DNA of 64,000 bases from Mycolicibacterium phocaicum (GCF_010731115.1 NZ_AP022616.1:1984001-2048000), one strand, 5' to 3'; shown: positions 8,343-18,472, numbered from the stretch's first letter. A program made the numbers and translations. Notes: generated by a model from the sequence alone, not told the origin.

Positions 8343-9257
8343 CTAAAAGCCGAGCTTTCCAAGCTGTTTCGGGTCGCGCTGCCAATTCTTGGCGATCTTC
8401 ACGCGCAGGTTCAGATACGCCTTGGTACCGAGCAGCTTCTCGATCTGCGTGCGCGCCGCCGTGCCGACCTCACGCAACCGGGAGCCGCCCTTGCCGATGA
8501 CGATGCCCTTCTGGCTGTCGCGCTCGACGTAGATGATGGCGTGGATGTCGCACATCTCGCCCTGCTCCGGGGTGCGGCCGTCGCGCTCGGTGAACTCCTC
8601 GATGACCACCGCCAGCGAGTGCGGCAGCTCGTCGCGCACGCCTTCCAGCGCAGCTTCGCGGATGAGCTCGGCGATGAGCACTTCCTCGGGTTCGTCGGTG
8701 AGCTCGCCATCGGGATAGAACGCCGGCCCCGGCGGCAGCTTGCTGGCCAGCACATCGATCAGGACGTCGACCTGTTCGCCCGCCACCGCCGACACCGGCA
8801 CGATCTCGGCCTTGCCCTCGGTGAGCTCGCTGACCGCCAGCAGCTGCGCGGCCACCTTGTCGCGCGGCACCTTGTCGGTCTTGGTGACCACCACCAGCAG
8901 CGTGGTTCGCGGTGCGACGGTACGGATCTGCTGATAGATCCAGCGGTCGCCGGGTCCGATGGCCTCGTCCGCCGGGATGCACAGGCAGATGACGTCGACC
9001 TCGGAGTACGTGTCCTTGACCAGTTCGTTGAGGCGCTGGCCGAGCAGTGTCCGCGGCCGGTGCAGGCCGGGCGTGTCCACCAGGATGATCTGGAAGTCCT
9101 CGCGGTGCACGATGCCACGGATGGTGTGCCGGGTGGTCTGCGGCCGATTCGACGTGATCGCGACCTTGGTGCCGACGAGCGCGTTGGTCAGCGTCGACTT
9201 GCCGGTGTTCGGCCGGCCGACCAAACAGACGAAGCCGGAACGGAATTCGTCACTCAT
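8343..9257 (-). CDS. era: GTPase Era, ribosome assembly factor
   Basis: A 304-residue GTPase that binds 16S rRNA during 30S maturation. The G1 P-loop GRPNTGKS is at residues 14-21, G3 is DTPG, and G4 is TKTD. The C-terminal KH RNA-binding domain contains [16 protein letters not shown] chose the ATG at 9257 ([10 protein letters not shown]) because a GAAGGAGA ribosome site lies 5-6 bp upstream. The TTG/ATG seven codons earlier has no such site. The start overlaps the preceding gene's end by 8 bp. It is the last gene of the phoH-ybeY-CBS-era operon. Confidence 0.95.
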   Translation of the reverse strand: MSDEFRSGFVCLVGRPNTGKSTLTNALVGTKVAITSNRPQTTRHTIRGIVHREDFQIILVDTPGLHRPRTLLGQRLNELVKDTYSEVDVICLCIPADEAIGPGDRWIYQQIRTVAPRTTLLVVVTKTDKVPRDKVAAQLLAVSELTEGKAEIVPVSAVAGEQVDVLIDVLASKLPPGPAFYPDGELTDEPEEVLIAELIREAALEGVRDELPHSLAVVIEEFTERDGRTPEQGEMCDIHAIIYVERDSQKGIVIGKGGSRLREVGTAARTQIEKLLGTKAYLNLRVKIAKNWQRDPKQLGKLGF

Positions 9258-10590
9258 CGGGTTCTCCTTCTTCAACATCCTCAGCGCGTTCTGGCTCGAC
9301 GGGTATCACCAGCACGGTCCCGATCCGGACCCGGCCGCGGTGGTCCCGGCCGCCCTCGGCCCGCAACTGGAGGGTCGCCGGATGCTGCGATCGATGCGAC
9401 GGGAACGACACCCGGACCTCGGCGCCCGGCAACGGCACGCGCCCCAGTTCGTGTGCCAGGAGCCCGCCGACGGTGTCCACGTCCAGGTCGCCGTCGACCT
9501 CGAACCCGCACAGTTCGGCCAGGTCCTCCAGTGGCAGCCGGGCCGATACCCGAAACCGGTTGTCGCCCAGTTCTTCTACCGGCAACACCTCGTCGGTGTC
9601 GTATTCGTCGGCGATCTCACCGACGATCTCCTCCAGCACGTCCTCGATCGACACCAGACCGGCGATCGCACCGTATTCGTCGACCAGCAACGCCATGTGG
9701 TTGCGGGTGCGCTGCATCTCGTTGAGCAGGGCGTCGAGTGGTTTGGAGTCCGGCATGAACACCGCGGGACGCATCACCGCGGCAACCTTGGTCTCGCGGC
9801 CGCCGTTCGTGGAGTTGTAGGTCTGCTCCACAAGGTCTTTGAGGTAGACGACGCCGACGACGTCGTCCACGTTCTCCCCGATCACCGGGAGCCGGGAGTG
9901 CCCGCTGCGCACCGCCAGCGACGTCGCCTGCCCGGCCGACTTGTCGCTCTCGATCCACACCATCTCGGTACGGGGCACCATGACCTCGCGGGCAGGGGTG
10001 TCGCCGAGTTCGAAGACGGACTTGATCATTCGCCGCTCTTCGGCGGCCACGACACCACGCTGCTGCGCGAGGTCGACGACCTCGAGCAGCTCGATTTCCG
10101 AGGCGAAGGGTCCGTTGCGGAAGCCCCGGCCCGGTGTCAGGGCGTTTCCGATGAGCACCAGCAACCGGCTGATCGGGGTCAGCAGCACCGCGATCACCTG
10201 TAGCGGGAGCGCCGACAGCAGTGAGATCGAGTAGGCGTTCTGCCGCCCGACGGTGCGGGGGCCGACGCCGATGGCCACGAAGCTGACGACGACCATGATG
10301 GCGGCCGCGGACACCAGTGCCCACCCCCGGCTCAGCTGTTCATCGAGATAGTCGACGAGCATGACGGTTGCCGACGCCTCGCAGACAACCCGAAGCAGCA
10401 CAACGAGGTTGACGTACTGCGGCCGGTTCCGGACGATCTTCGCCAGCCGCACCGCACCGGGCCGCTCATCGCGGATCAGCTCATCGACGCGGGCGATCGA
10501 GACGGTGTTGATGGCGGCATCGATCGCCGCGAACAGCCCGCCGATCACGACGAGCACTATGGCGCCGATCAACGGCGTCAACCCGGTCAC
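9250..10590 (-). CDS. CNNM/CorC-type membrane protein with CBS pair
   Basis: A 446-residue protein with an N-terminal DUF21-type membrane domain (hydrophobic segments at roughly residues 5-25, 60-80, 90-115 and 130-165). A CBS pair follows, from [13 protein letters not shown] to [26 protein letters not shown]-terminal CorC-HlyC transporter-associated domain ends the protein. Such proteins are linked to Mg2+/Co2+ efflux or homeostasis. The GTG start was chosen because it overlaps the ybeY stop as GTGA and gives the conserved short N-terminus; a 31-codon longer reading exists. It is the third gene of the phoH operon. Confidence 0.9.
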   Translation of the reverse strand: MTGLTPLIGAIVLVVIGGLFAAIDAAINTVSIARVDELIRDERPGAVRLAKIVRNRPQYVNLVVLLRVVCEASATVMLVDYLDEQLSRGWALVSAAAIMVVVSFVAIGVGPRTVGRQNAYSISLLSALPLQVIAVLLTPISRLLVLIGNALTPGRGFRNGPFASEIELLEVVDLAQQRGVVAAEERRMIKSVFELGDTPAREVMVPRTEMVWIESDKSAGQATSLAVRSGHSRLPVIGENVDDVVGVVYLKDLVEQTYNSTNGGRETKVAAVMRPAVFMPDSKPLDALLNEMQRTRNHMALLVDEYGAIAGLVSIEDVLEEIVGEIADEYDTDEVLPVEELGDNRFRVSARLPLEDLAELCGFEVDGDLDVDTVGGLLAHELGRVPLPGAEVRVSFPSHRSQHPATLQLRAEGGRDHRGRVRIGTVLVIPVEPERAEDVEEGEPDE

Positions 10591-11123
10591 GGTTCGTCGA
10601 AGTACCGCGACTTGTCCAGCAGCCGGCGGTCTTTCTCGGTCTGCCGATCCTTGTGGTAGGCGTGCACCTGGTCGGCGACCCACTCTTCGAGCAGCTGACG
10701 CTGCAGGTCGAACATCTCTTTTTCTTCGTCCGGCTCGGCGTGGTCGTAGCCCAGCAGGTGCAGCACGCCGTGCACGGTCAGCAGCGCCAGCTCATGGCCC
10801 AGCGAATGTCCCGCGGCCTCAGCCTGATTCGCGGCGAACTCGGGACACAGCACGATGTCGCCGAGCATCGAGGGCCCCGGCTCTGGCGCGTCCGGGCGGC
10901 CGCCGGGTTCGAGCTCGTCCATGGGGAAGCTCATCACATCGGTCGGGCCCGGCAGGTCCATCCAGCGCATGTGCAGGTCGGCCATGGCCGACTGGTCGAC
11001 CAGCACCATCGAGAGTTCAGCGGCGGGGTTCACGTCCATCTTGGAGATGACGAACCGCGCGACGCTGATCAGCTCGTCTTCGGATACGTCGATTCCCGAC
11101 TCGTTGGAAACCTCGACCGTCAC
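10587..11123 (-). CDS. ybeY: Endoribonuclease YbeY (16S rRNA maturation)
   Basis: A 178-residue metalloprotein needed for 16S rRNA 3' processing and ribosome quality control. The zinc motif H-x3-H-x5-H is [11 protein letters not shown] with His118, His122 and His128. The GTG start 4 bp after the phoH stop gives the family N-terminus [13 protein letters not shown]; a longer reading overlaps phoH. The C-terminal extension rich in charged residues ([16 protein letters not shown]) is typical of mycobacterial YbeY. It overlaps the CBS gene by 4 bp. Confidence 0.94.
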   Translation of the reverse strand: MTVEVSNESGIDVSEDELISVARFVISKMDVNPAAELSMVLVDQSAMADLHMRWMDLPGPTDVMSFPMDELEPGGRPDAPEPGPSMLGDIVLCPEFAANQAEAAGHSLGHELALLTVHGVLHLLGYDHAEPDEEKEMFDLQRQLLEEWVADQVHAYHKDRQTEKDRRLLDKSRYFDEP

Positions 11124-11127
11124 CCCG

Positions 11128-12189
11128 TCACCGCCTCGTCCGGCCGGTGGATCGGCGGTGCGCACGGTTGGCCAGACCGTGCTCGCTCACTTTGGCTTCC
11201 GCGGCTTCGTACGCGTCGACGATTTCCGAAACCAGCTTGTGGCGCACCACATCTGCACTCGTGAGCTCCGCGATGTGGATGTCGTCGATGCCGTCGAGCA
11301 CCTCGACGGCCGACCGCAGACCCGACTTCGATCCGCCCGGCAGGTCGACCTGGGTGACGTCACCGGTGACGACGATCTTGGACCCGAAACCCAACCGGGT
11401 CAGGAACATCTTCATCTGCTCAGCGGTGGTGTTCTGCGCCTCGTCGAGGATGATGAAGGCGTCATTGAGGGTTCTACCCCGCATGTAGGCAAGCGGCGCA
11501 ACCTCGATAACCCCCGCCGCCATGAGCTTCGGGATCATCTCGGCGTCCATCATGTCGTGCAGCGCGTCGTACAGCGGCCGCAGATACGGGTCGATCTTCT
11601 CGTTGAGCGTGCCCGGCAAGAAGCCGAGCCGCTCCCCGGCCTCGACGGCGGGACGCGTCAGGATGATGCGGCTGACTTGTTTGGTCTGTAATGCGCTGAC
11701 GGCCTTGGCCATTGCGAGATAGGTCTTGCCGGTACCGGCGGGGCCGATGCCGAAGACGATGGTGTGGGCATCGATGGCGTCGACGTAGCGCTTCTGGTTG
11801 AGCGTCTTGGGCCGGATCGTCTTGCCGCGCCGCGACAGGATGTCGAGCGTCAGCACCTGCGCCGGCGACTCGGCGTCGGCGCCGTCGAGCATGCCGACGC
11901 TGCGACGGACGACGTCGGGGGTCAGCGTCTGACCGCCGGCGGCGATCGTGATCAGCTCACTCACCACGCGCTCGGCCTTGGCCACGTCGGCGGGCGAACC
12001 GGATATCGACAGCGAGTTGCCGCGCACGTGGATGTCGGCTGTCAGGAGATTCTCCAGGGCTCGCAGATTCTCGTCGGCCGAGCCGAGCAGGCCCACGACA
12101 AGATCAGGCGGAACAGTGATGCTGCTTCGAACCGACGGGTCGAGCTCCGAGGAGCGCGACGCAGCGGCGTTCGTATCGCGGGGCGTCAC
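11128..12189 (-). CDS. phoH: PhoH-family ATPase/RNA helicase-like protein
   Basis: A 353-residue cytoplasmic P-loop ATPase of the PhoH family. The N-terminal KH-like domain (residues about 20-110) is followed by the ATPase with Walker A GPAGTGKT and Walker B IILDEAQN, and the conserved [16 protein letters not shown] block. PhoH proteins are tied to RNA metabolism and often sit beside ybeY, as here. I chose GTG 12189 because it gives the same length as the M. tuberculosis protein. An ATG 15 codons upstream (12234) is the alternative. It is the first gene of a four-gene operon. Confidence 0.92.
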   Translation of the reverse strand: MTPRDTNAAASRSSELDPSVRSSITVPPDLVVGLLGSADENLRALENLLTADIHVRGNSLSISGSPADVAKAERVVSELITIAAGGQTLTPDVVRRSVGMLDGADAESPAQVLTLDILSRRGKTIRPKTLNQKRYVDAIDAHTIVFGIGPAGTGKTYLAMAKAVSALQTKQVSRIILTRPAVEAGERLGFLPGTLNEKIDPYLRPLYDALHDMMDAEMIPKLMAAGVIEVAPLAYMRGRTLNDAFIILDEAQNTTAEQMKMFLTRLGFGSKIVVTGDVTQVDLPGGSKSGLRSAVEVLDGIDDIHIAELTSADVVRHKLVSEIVDAYEAAEAKVSEHGLANRAHRRSTGRTRR

Positions 12190-12276
12190 GTGGTTTTCGA
12201 TGCCTGCTTTCTGGTGTAGAGCTGAGGAGCACATTCTACCGCCGGGCCGCGGGGACGCCCAACGAGTTGGCTGGTC

Positions 12277-12321
12277 ACGCAACCGCGGGCGGCACCTTTC
12301 GGTGCCGCCCGCGGGTTGCGT
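12277..12321 (-). terminator. Strong hairpin terminator after the small secreted protein gene
   Basis: A near-perfect stem of about 20 bp (ACGCAACC-GCGGGCGGCACC against its complement, one bulge) with a TTTC tetraloop lies 18 bp after the stop of the small secreted protein gene. It separates that gene from phoH, which is transcribed in the same direction. Confidence 0.8.
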
Positions 12322-12338
12322 AGTAGTTGGGTCGCCGA

Positions 12339-12554
12339 TTACCGGCTCTGGTGGACGTTGGTGTCGACCTTGGGCGACTTGGCGCCCTGGTGCACGTCAT
12401 CCAGCCAGTTCAGGTGATCAACTCCCGTCGGCACCACTGTTGCCTGCACCCCTGTCGGGGCCGGTCCGGTGGCGGCTACGGCGGGAACGGCGAACCCCAT
12501 GGCACCGGCGGCCAGGCCACCGGCGATAACTGCTGCAATTCCGAAATTCTTCAT
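12339..12554 (-). CDS. Small secreted protein of unknown function
   Basis: A 71-residue protein with a clear Sec signal peptide: positively charged MK, a Gly/Ala-rich hydrophobic core (residues 5-25), and a likely signal-peptidase site after PAVA. The mature peptide would be only about 43 residues, rich in Val, Asp and His, with no cysteine and no motif I know. It has a GGGGAA ribosome site, its own terminator, and no co-directional partner within 130 bp, so it is probably monocistronic. Short secreted proteins of this pattern are common in mycobacteria. The function cannot be inferred. Confidence 0.7.
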   Translation of the reverse strand: MKNFGIAAVIAGGLAAGAMGFAVPAVAATGPAPTGVQATVVPTGVDHLNWLDDVHQGAKSPKVDTNVHQSR

Positions 12555-12652
12555 GGAGTGTTCCCCTTCGCGTCTTCTGTCCGTCTTTGTCCCCTTGCGG
12601 CCCGAGCCGCTGTGACATCCATGTAAACAGGCAGGTCAAAGGATTAATTCCG

Positions 12653-12685
12653 CTGGCAGGAAATTAGTGTTTACTGGCAGGAATT
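12653..12685. promoter_or_regulatory. Direct repeats upstream of the esp-like operon
   Basis: CTGGCAGGAA-(A)-TT occurs at 12653-12665 and again at 12674-12685, 21 bp apart (two helical turns). A third GGCAGG lies 25 bp before (12630-12635). This stretch is AT-richer than its surroundings, and a TAGGCT -10-like box follows at 12771-12776. Same-face repeats suggest binding of an activator or repressor. The regulator is unknown. Confidence 0.3.
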
Positions 12686-12830
12686 GCTGTAACCCAGGCC
12701 ACACGGTTCGGCCCCTCCGACCGCCCCACAGAGTTCCGAATTAGCGCAATGGAGGGGCGTTCAGCGCTGTTAGGCTCGAATTCACCGGCGAGGGTCCGCC
12801 GGGGCGATGAGGAATCGGGGAGGGTTCTGC

Positions 12831-14483
12831 ATGGGTCCGCGTCATAGTCATGGCGGCAGTCACCACGGCGGCACCAGCCATCCATCGCCGAGCTCCCGTC
12901 ACAACCGGCACGGCGACGACGAACCCACCCAGGTCATCCCCCGCCCGCACCGCGACGACCCCCGGCACCGCCGCGGCGACGATCACGACGGCAACTCGCA
13001 CCGGCGCGACCACGACGGCGGTGACAGCCCGAGCCTCGGCGAGAAGATCAACGACATCCTCGACAAGGCCAACGACGTCCTGGACACCGCATCGGACATC
13101 GCGGACAACGTCAAGAAGCTGATGGAGGGCGACCCGATGGGCGCCGTCGGACTGCTCAGCGATGCCGGCGACATCGCCAAGATGCTGATGCCCGCGGCCG
13201 CGGGCACACCCATCATCGAGGGTGGTTTGTGGGCCCTGGACCTCGCGGGGCTCGGTTTCGGCATCGGCGATCCGGACACCGGTGAATCGTTCTCCGATGG
13301 CGCCGGGCTCTTTCAGGCCGCCGGCGACGGGCTCAGCAGCGCCTATCCGACCGTGTGGAAAGGCACCGCCTCCACGGCCTACTCCAACCGTAACGCCGAG
13401 CAGATCGGCAGCGCCGAACAGCTGCTGCAGGCCGACAATCTCGTCGTACAGATCCTGAGCGCCGAGGCCCAGCAGGTGGACGCCGGACGCCAGCAGATGG
13501 ACAACATCGCCACCTGCCTCGGCGCGATGATCCCCGTCTGCCTCGCACTGGAGGCGACGGTCATCGGCGCCCCCGAGTCGCTCGCGCTACAGGCCGCATC
13601 GGTCGCCGTCGCCGCCGCGGCCTCGGCGCTGACGATGAACAACATGATGGCCCAATCATCGAGCAACGCAGCGCAATTGAGCCAGGCGACGAGCATGTAC
13701 CAGAGCGCGTCGCACGCCCCTCCGCTGAGCACCATGCCGCCGCCCGCGAAAAAGCCGGGCGACGGACCAGATTTCGGCAACGCCGATCCCAATGCGCCGG
13801 GCAACCCCAACCAGCCCGGGACGCCGGGAACAGGCACGCCGTCCGGCCCGCCGACGAGCAACCCGCCCGGCACCGGCAGCCCGACGGGCACCGGCGGCGG
13901 CGGATCCGGTGGCGGTTCGGGCTCCGGTGGTGGTTCGGGTTCCGGCGGCGGTTCGGGGTCCGGCGGCGGCGCACCGAGCATGCCGAAGATGCCCGAAATG
14001 CCCTCCATGCCAGCGGCATCGGGTGCGGGCACCGGCGCAGGCGCCGGCATGGGCGGTATGCCGTCCCTGCCGCAGATGGGCGGCGGCTCCGGCAGTGGGG
14101 GCGGCGGCGGCCTGCTCGGCACCCTCGCCGGCCTGGCCGGCCAGGCGGCACAAACCGCGACGCAGGCAGCTCAGGCCGCCCAGCAGGGCAAGCAGGATCC
14201 GAACGCCCAGGATCCCAATGCGCCCGGCGAGGACAAGGACGGCGACGGCAAGCCGGACGATCCGGCCGCCGATCCCAATGCCCAACCCGCGCAGGAGAAT
14301 CCGCCGGGCGCCGCGGCCGGGGCCGAGTCCCCTGCCGGACGCGCACCCATTCAGGTGTCGTTCGATGACGGCGCCCACCACGTCGAGGTGGCCGTCGACC
14401 CCGACACCGCCAAGGGCCCGGTGCACGTGAGCCTCGACCCGGCGAATCCCACTGCGCCCCCGCGCATCACGACCGAAATCTAG
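12831..14483 (+). CDS. EspA/EspE-like ESX secretion-associated protein, Gly/Ser-rich
   Basis: A 550-residue protein. The N-terminal 60 residues are His/Asp/Arg-rich and disordered. Residues about 70-300 are helical with the W-x-G motif WKGTASTAYSNRN, as in EspA/EspE. A long low-complexity tail of Pro, Gly-Ser repeats and Ala/Gln follows, and a short acidic C-terminal beta segment (PIQVSFDD to ITTEI) closes it. It has no classical signal peptide. I chose ATG 12831 because GGGGAGGG lies just upstream; ATG 12807 in frame adds eight residues. It is the first gene of an operon with EspC/F-like and EspD/H-like genes, the same order as espA-espC-espD. It is probably exported as a partner of the 104-residue protein. 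Confidence 0.75.
   Translation: MGPRHSHGGSHHGGTSHPSPSSRHNRHGDDEPTQVIPRPHRDDPRHRRGDDHDGNSHRRDHDGGDSPSLGEKINDILDKANDVLDTASDIADNVKKLMEGDPMGAVGLLSDAGDIAKMLMPAAAGTPIIEGGLWALDLAGLGFGIGDPDTGESFSDGAGLFQAAGDGLSSAYPTVWKGTASTAYSNRNAEQIGSAEQLLQADNLVVQILSAEAQQVDAGRQQMDNIATCLGAMIPVCLALEATVIGAPESLALQAASVAVAAAASALTMNNMMAQSSSNAAQLSQATSMYQSASHAPPLSTMPPPAKKPGDGPDFGNADPNAPGNPNQPGTPGTGTPSGPPTSNPPGTGSPTGTGGGGSGGGSGSGGGSGSGGGSGSGGGAPSMPKMPEMPSMPAASGAGTGAGAGMGGMPSLPQMGGGSGSGGGGGLLGTLAGLAGQAAQTATQAAQAAQQGKQDPNAQDPNAPGEDKDGDGKPDDPAADPNAQPAQENPPGAAAGAESPAGRAPIQVSFDDGAHHVEVAVDPDTAKGPVHVSLDPANPTAPPRITTEI
13893..13970 (+). repeat. Gly-Ser codon repeat inside the EspE-like gene
   Basis: About four imperfect copies of an 18-bp unit encoding GGSGSG-type peptides lie in tandem. 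This encodes a flexible linker between the helical domain and the Met/Pro-rich segment, and it is likely to vary in copy number between strains. Confidence 0.7.
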
Positions 14484-14504
14484 CTTTCCCGAAAGGAGCA
14501 ACAC

Positions 14505-14819
14505 ATGAGCAGCAGACTCACCGTCGAGACCTCGGAGTTGCAGGCGCTCTCCACCAAACAAGACGATGCCGCCGCCACGTTCAGCGCAGCCGGCGACACG
14601 ACGTCCTACGTCGAGGTCAAGGTGCTCGCGACGCACGGGCCGCTGTGCATGTCGACGCAGTCCGCGCTGAGCGCCGCGAACAACGCCCGCAAGGCCGCCT
14701 GCGAGCAGATGATGAACAAGTCGCGCAACCTGGCCGACAACCTGACCAAGGCCGCGTCGCAATACGATCAGACGGATTCGCAGGAAGGCGCCCACCTCAG
14801 CAAGCAGATGCAGATCTGA
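14505..14819 (+). CDS. EspC/EspF-like small ESX substrate
   Basis: A 104-residue helical-hairpin protein of the EspC/EspF type. It has the family-typical ATHGPLC turn in the middle and a C-terminal type VII export signal Y-x-x-x-D (Tyr87-Asp91, YDQTD). EspC-like proteins pair with an EspA/EspE-like partner and are exported by ESX-1. Here the partner is the gene directly upstream (21-bp gap). A good AAAGGAG ribosome site precedes the ATG. There is no WxG in this protein, matching the usual division of labour (WxG on the EspA-like partner, YxxxD on this one). Confidence 0.82.
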   Translation: MSSRLTVETSELQALSTKQDDAAATFSAAGDTTSYVEVKVLATHGPLCMSTQSALSAANNARKAACEQMMNKSRNLADNLTKAASQYDQTDSQEGAHLSKQMQI

Positions 14820-14822
14820 TCG

Positions 14823-15416
14823 ATGTCAGACCATTCCTGGGACGATCACGACGACGATCACGACGACGACCATCTCGCCGAACCCGATGGCGCACTCGAC
14901 TACTTCGCCACGGACAGCAGCTCTGACACAGACCCGGAGGACTCGGATCTCGACCTCCTGGTGACGTCGGATGGTGAGACACCCGAAGTCGATACGGCGG
15001 GCTCCTACGCGGACGCGATCGCGCCGGAAACCGACACCTCATTCGACGACGGCGAGACGCCGGACGACGAAGCGCCGCGAGTGGTGGTGTTCGCGGTATC
15101 CGATCCCGCCGGAAACGTCACTGCCGAGGCGTCCATCGCCGGATCCATCCAGCGGATCAAGCTGGCACCCAAGGCCACTTCGATGACCGAGGCCGAACTG
15201 TCCCGCAGCATCCTGGCGACCGCGAAGCTCGCGAACATGAAGGGGCGCGCCGTACAACGGGCGCTCATCGAGGGCGTCCTCGCGGCCGAAGGGCTGGACG
15301 ACGAGCGGGTCGAGGCCATCATCGAGATGAACGCACCCGACCTGCCGACACCGCGACAGGCCGACGACGCAGTAGCCGCGGCAGAGGCGGCATACCTCCG
15401 CGGTGAGCACCGCTAG
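14823..15416 (+). CDS. EspD/EspH-like ESX accessory protein
   Basis: A 197-residue cytosolic-type protein. The first about 85 residues are extremely acidic (DDHDDDHDDDH and many Asp/Glu). A domain then starts at RVVVFAVSDPAGNVTAEASIAGSIQRIKL and continues through KATSMTEAELSRSILATAKLA. This is the same block order as EspD and EspH (ALFTVTNP...VSTLMDGRIQHVEL...MSEAQLA), a YbaB-like fold. EspD stabilises EspA/EspC and EspH assists EspE/EspF, so this is the likely chaperone of the two genes upstream. It starts 3 bp after the EspC/F-like stop. Confidence 0.78.
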   Translation: MSDHSWDDHDDDHDDDHLAEPDGALDYFATDSSSDTDPEDSDLDLLVTSDGETPEVDTAGSYADAIAPETDTSFDDGETPDDEAPRVVVFAVSDPAGNVTAEASIAGSIQRIKLAPKATSMTEAELSRSILATAKLANMKGRAVQRALIEGVLAAEGLDDERVEAIIEMNAPDLPTPRQADDAVAAAEAAYLRGEHR

Positions 15417-15494
15417 CCGAGCTGCGGGCCACGCGCGAACATGCCTGGGCGACTTGGCTGTTCGGCGGACCCACCAGCGCCGGTCGCGGTGGTA

Positions 15495-16232
15495 CTAGAC
15501 CTGCCAGCGCGGCGTCAGCACACCCAGGGCGCCCAGCGCGACCGCGGCCGCGGTCGACGTCCGCAGCACCGACGGTCCCAGCCGAACAGCGATGGCACCG
15601 GCGGCGACCAACGCCGCCACCTCGCCGTCGGTGATACCGCCTTCGGGCCCCACGATGAGCGTCACCGACTCTGTGGACGCCGAAATCACATCGCGCAGCG
15701 GCACTTCCGCCGATTCGTGCAGGACGAGGGTGACACCCATGCCGATGGCCGCGACAAGCTCAGCGGTCGACACCGGGCCACTGACGGACGGCACGTAGGG
15801 GCGGCGGGACTGCCGCGCCGCCGACCGGGCCACGGCACTCCAGCGACGTAAACCCTTCTCCACCTTGGCCGCGCCGTCCCAGCGCGCGACGCACCGCTCG
15901 GACTGCCATGCCACGAAGGCGTCGGCGCCGGCCTCGGTGGCCAATTCGATGGCCAGTTCGGAACGTTCGGATTTGGGCAGGGCCTGCACCACCGTCACCG
16001 TCGGCACCGCGGCCGGGACGTCGGTGACCGACAGCACCCGTGCCGTCAACCGGCCCTTCACGGCGTCTTCGATCACGCAGTGCGCCAACGTGCCCGCGCC
16101 GTCGGACAGGTCGAGTTCCTCACCCGGACGGATGCGTCGCACCGTCGCCGCGTGGAAGCCCTCGTCACCGTCGACGACGGCGATACCGCCGACCTCCGGC
16201 ACCGCGTCGACGTAGAACAGCGCCCGGCTCAC
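15495..16232 (-). CDS. rsmE: 16S rRNA (uracil1498-N3)-methyltransferase RsmE
   Basis: A 245-residue SPOUT methyltransferase that methylates U1498 of 16S rRNA. The C-terminal knot motif is [14 protein letters not shown] followed by [18 protein letters not shown], which binds S-adenosylmethionine. The N-terminal PUA-like part starts with GTG (MSRALFYVD). It lies 15 bp after dnaJ2, so it is probably in the hrcA-dnaJ2-rsmE operon, and it is convergent with the esp-like operon. Confidence 0.94.
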   Translation of the reverse strand: MSRALFYVDAVPEVGGIAVVDGDEGFHAATVRRIRPGEELDLSDGAGTLAHCVIEDAVKGRLTARVLSVTDVPAAVPTVTVVQALPKSERSELAIELATEAGADAFVAWQSERCVARWDGAAKVEKGLRRWSAVARSAARQSRRPYVPSVSGPVSTAELVAAIGMGVTLVLHESAEVPLRDVISASTESVTLIVGPEGGITDGEVAALVAAGAIAVRLGPSVLRTSTAAAVALGALGVLTPRWQV

Positions 16233-16247
16233 CAGCAGCCCCGAAGG

Positions 16248-17399
16248 CTAACGGCCGCTGAAGGTTTCGCGCAGGCGGCTGAACAGCCCACCTCCGCCGC
16301 CGGCCACAGCCTGCGTGGACCGCACCTCGGTGACGTCCCGGGACCGCTGCTCCTTGAACTTGCGCAGCAGCTCGAGGTCACGATTGTCGAGCCGGGACGG
16401 CACCACCACATCGATGTGCGCGTGCAGGTTGCCGCGGACCCCGGACCGCAGGTGCGGCATGCCGTGGCCACGCAGGGTGGTGATCGAACCGGGCTGGGTG
16501 CCCGGCGCGATGGTGATCTCGGTGGGCCCGTCGAGGATGGCCTCGACGGTGACCGTGGTGCCCAGCGCGGCGTCGACCATCGGGACCGAGACGGTGCAGT
16601 GCAGGTCGTCGCCGTCGCGCAGGAACAGCTCGTGCGCCTGCTCGTGCACCTCGACGTACAGGTCGCCGGCGGGTCCACCGCCCGGGCCGACCTCGCCCTG
16701 GGCCGCCAGGCGCACCCGCATACCCTCACCGACGCCGGCCGGAATCTTCACACTCACGTCGCGCCGGGCGCGCACGCGGCCGTCGCCGCCGCAGCGGTGA
16801 CAGGGGTCGGGAATGACCTCGCCAACACCGCCACACACGGGGCAGGGGCGCGATGTCATGACGTTGCCGAGCAGCGAGCGCTGGACCGTCTGGACCTCAC
16901 CCTGGCCGTGGCAGGTATCACAGCGGGCGGGCTGGGAATTGCCGTGCGTGCCCTTGCCCTGGCACAGGTCGCACAGCACGGCGGTGTCGACGGTCACCTG
17001 CTTGGTGACGCCTGTTGCGCACTCCTCGAGGTTCAGCCGCAGGCGCAGCAGCGAGTCCGAGCCCGGGCGCACCCGGCCGATCGGACCGCGCGAGGACGCG
17101 CCGCCGCCGAAGAACGCCTCGAACACGTCGCCGAGTCCCCCGAAGCCTGCGAAACCCCCGGCACCGCCGCCGCCTCCGCCGCTCTCCATCGGGTCACCGC
17201 CGAGGTCGACGATGCGCCGCTTCTCCGGGTCGCTGAGGACCTCGTAGGCGGTGCTGATCTCAGCGAACCGCTGCTGTGCGCCCTCGTCGGGATTGACGTC
17301 GGGGTGCAGCTCCCGGGCCAGCCTGCGGTAGGCCTTCTTGATCTCCGAGTCGCTGGCGCCCTTGCTCACGCCGAGCAGGCCGTAGTAATCGCGTGCCAC
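16248..17399 (-). CDS. dnaJ2: Co-chaperone DnaJ (DnaJ2)
   Basis: A 383-residue type I J-protein that stimulates the DnaK ATPase and presents unfolded substrates. The J domain has HPD at 32-34. A Gly-rich region (residues about 73-100, [15 protein letters not shown]) is followed by four CxxCxGxG zinc motifs ([32 protein letters not shown]) and the two beta-barrel substrate domains. GTG start. It follows hrcA by 41 bp, the usual arrangement for the second dnaJ of mycobacteria. Confidence 0.95.
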   Translation of the reverse strand: MARDYYGLLGVSKGASDSEIKKAYRRLARELHPDVNPDEGAQQRFAEISTAYEVLSDPEKRRIVDLGGDPMESGGGGGGAGGFAGFGGLGDVFEAFFGGGASSRGPIGRVRPGSDSLLRLRLNLEECATGVTKQVTVDTAVLCDLCQGKGTHGNSQPARCDTCHGQGEVQTVQRSLLGNVMTSRPCPVCGGVGEVIPDPCHRCGGDGRVRARRDVSVKIPAGVGEGMRVRLAAQGEVGPGGGPAGDLYVEVHEQAHELFLRDGDDLHCTVSVPMVDAALGTTVTVEAILDGPTEITIAPGTQPGSITTLRGHGMPHLRSGVRGNLHAHIDVVVPSRLDNRDLELLRKFKEQRSRDVTEVRSTQAVAGGGGGLFSRLRETFSGR

Positions 17400-17430
17400 G
17401 CCTAAGAACCTTGCCTAATCTCTCGAACTG

Positions 17431-17455
17431 CTGGGCACCCTCACCGGGTGCCCAG
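17431..17455 (-). terminator. Hairpin across the hrcA stop codon
   Basis: A 10-bp perfect stem (CTGGGCACCC / GGGTGCCCAG) with a 5-nt loop spans the last codons and stop of hrcA, just before dnaJ2. It may partially terminate or stabilise the processed hrcA mRNA and so set the hrcA:dnaJ2 ratio. Confidence 0.45.
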
Positions 17456-18472
17456 AACCTCGCCTATGTACCGGGCGACAGCCGCGACGTTGGCGATGGT
17501 GCCCGGATAGTCCATCCGGGTCGGGCCCACCACGCCCATGCCGCCGTAAACCTTGCCCAAACTGCCGTAGGCGGTGCTCACGACGGATGTCCCAGCCATC
17601 TGCTCGGCCTCGGTTTCGTGGCCGATGCGTACCGTGACTTTACCTGCCTCCTGCTGGGCAGCCAGCAACCGCAGGACCACGACCTGCTCCTCCAGCGCCT
17701 CCAGCACGGACCGCAGGGACCCGCCGAAATCAGCCGTGTTGCGCGTCAGATTGGCGGTGCCGCCGAGCAACAGCCGCTCTTCCTGGTGCTCAACCAGCGT
17801 CTCGACCAGCACCGTCGCCGCGCGGCCGACAGCGTCGCCCAGGCCGCCGTGGCCGTCCATCTGCGAGGCCAGGTCGGCCACCGCGATCGACGCGGCCGAC
17901 AGCAGCTTGCCTTCCAGGGCGGCGCCGAGGCGCTCCCGCAGCTGCGACAGCTCATGCTCACCGATGGAGTCGCCGAGTTCGACCACGCGCTGGTCGACGC
18001 GTCCGGTATCGGTGATGACCACCAGCAACAGCCGCGCGGGCGTGAGCGCCACGACCTCGAGGTGGCGCACCGTCGAGCGCGACAGGGTGGGGTACTGCAC
18101 GATCGCGACCTGCCGGGTCAACTGCGCCAGCAGGCGTACCGCACGGCGCAAAACGTCGTCTAGGTCAACGCCGGATTCGAGGAAACTCAGGATGGCGCGG
18201 CGCTCGCTGGACGACAGCGGCTTGACGTCGTCGATCCGGTCGACGAACTCGCGGTACCCCTTCTCGGTGGGCACCCGCCCCGAGCTGGTGTGTGGCTGGG
18301 TGATGTAGCCCTCGGCCTCCAGAACGGCCATGTCGTTGCGCACCGTGGCGCTCGAAACGCCGAGGTTGTGGCGCTCGACGAGCGTCTTGGAGCCGATGGG
18401 CTCCTTGGTGGAGACGAAGTCCGCAACGATGGCACGCAGCACTTCAAAGCGACGGTCGTCGGCACTACCCAT
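17441..18472 (-). CDS. hrcA: Heat-shock repressor HrcA
   Basis: A 343-residue repressor that binds CIRCE elements and controls groEL/groES in actinobacteria. The N-terminal winged helix has [36 protein letters not shown] split over the canonical blocks. A GAF-like middle domain and the C-terminal [13 protein letters not shown] and [16 protein letters not shown] regions are conserved. It starts with ATG just after a GAGGTGACGA ribosome site. I found no CIRCE inverted repeat directly upstream, so this operon is probably not autoregulated through CIRCE. Confidence 0.94.
   Translation of the reverse strand: MGSADDRRFEVLRAIVADFVSTKEPIGSKTLVERHNLGVSSATVRNDMAVLEAEGYITQPHTSSGRVPTEKGYREFVDRIDDVKPLSSSERRAILSFLESGVDLDDVLRRAVRLLAQLTRQVAIVQYPTLSRSTVRHLEVVALTPARLLLVVITDTGRVDQRVVELGDSIGEHELSQLRERLGAALEGKLLSAASIAVADLASQMDGHGGLGDAVGRAATVLVETLVEHQEERLLLGGTANLTRNTADFGGSLRSVLEALEEQVVVLRLLAAQQEAGKVTVRIGHETEAEQMAGTSVVSTAYGSLGKVYGGMGVVGPTRMDYPGTIANVAAVARYIGEVLGTR

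Noticed and set aside
13893..13970. CRISPR-like array
   Set aside because: The regular units are in-frame Gly-Ser codons inside a gene; there are no unique spacers of constant length.
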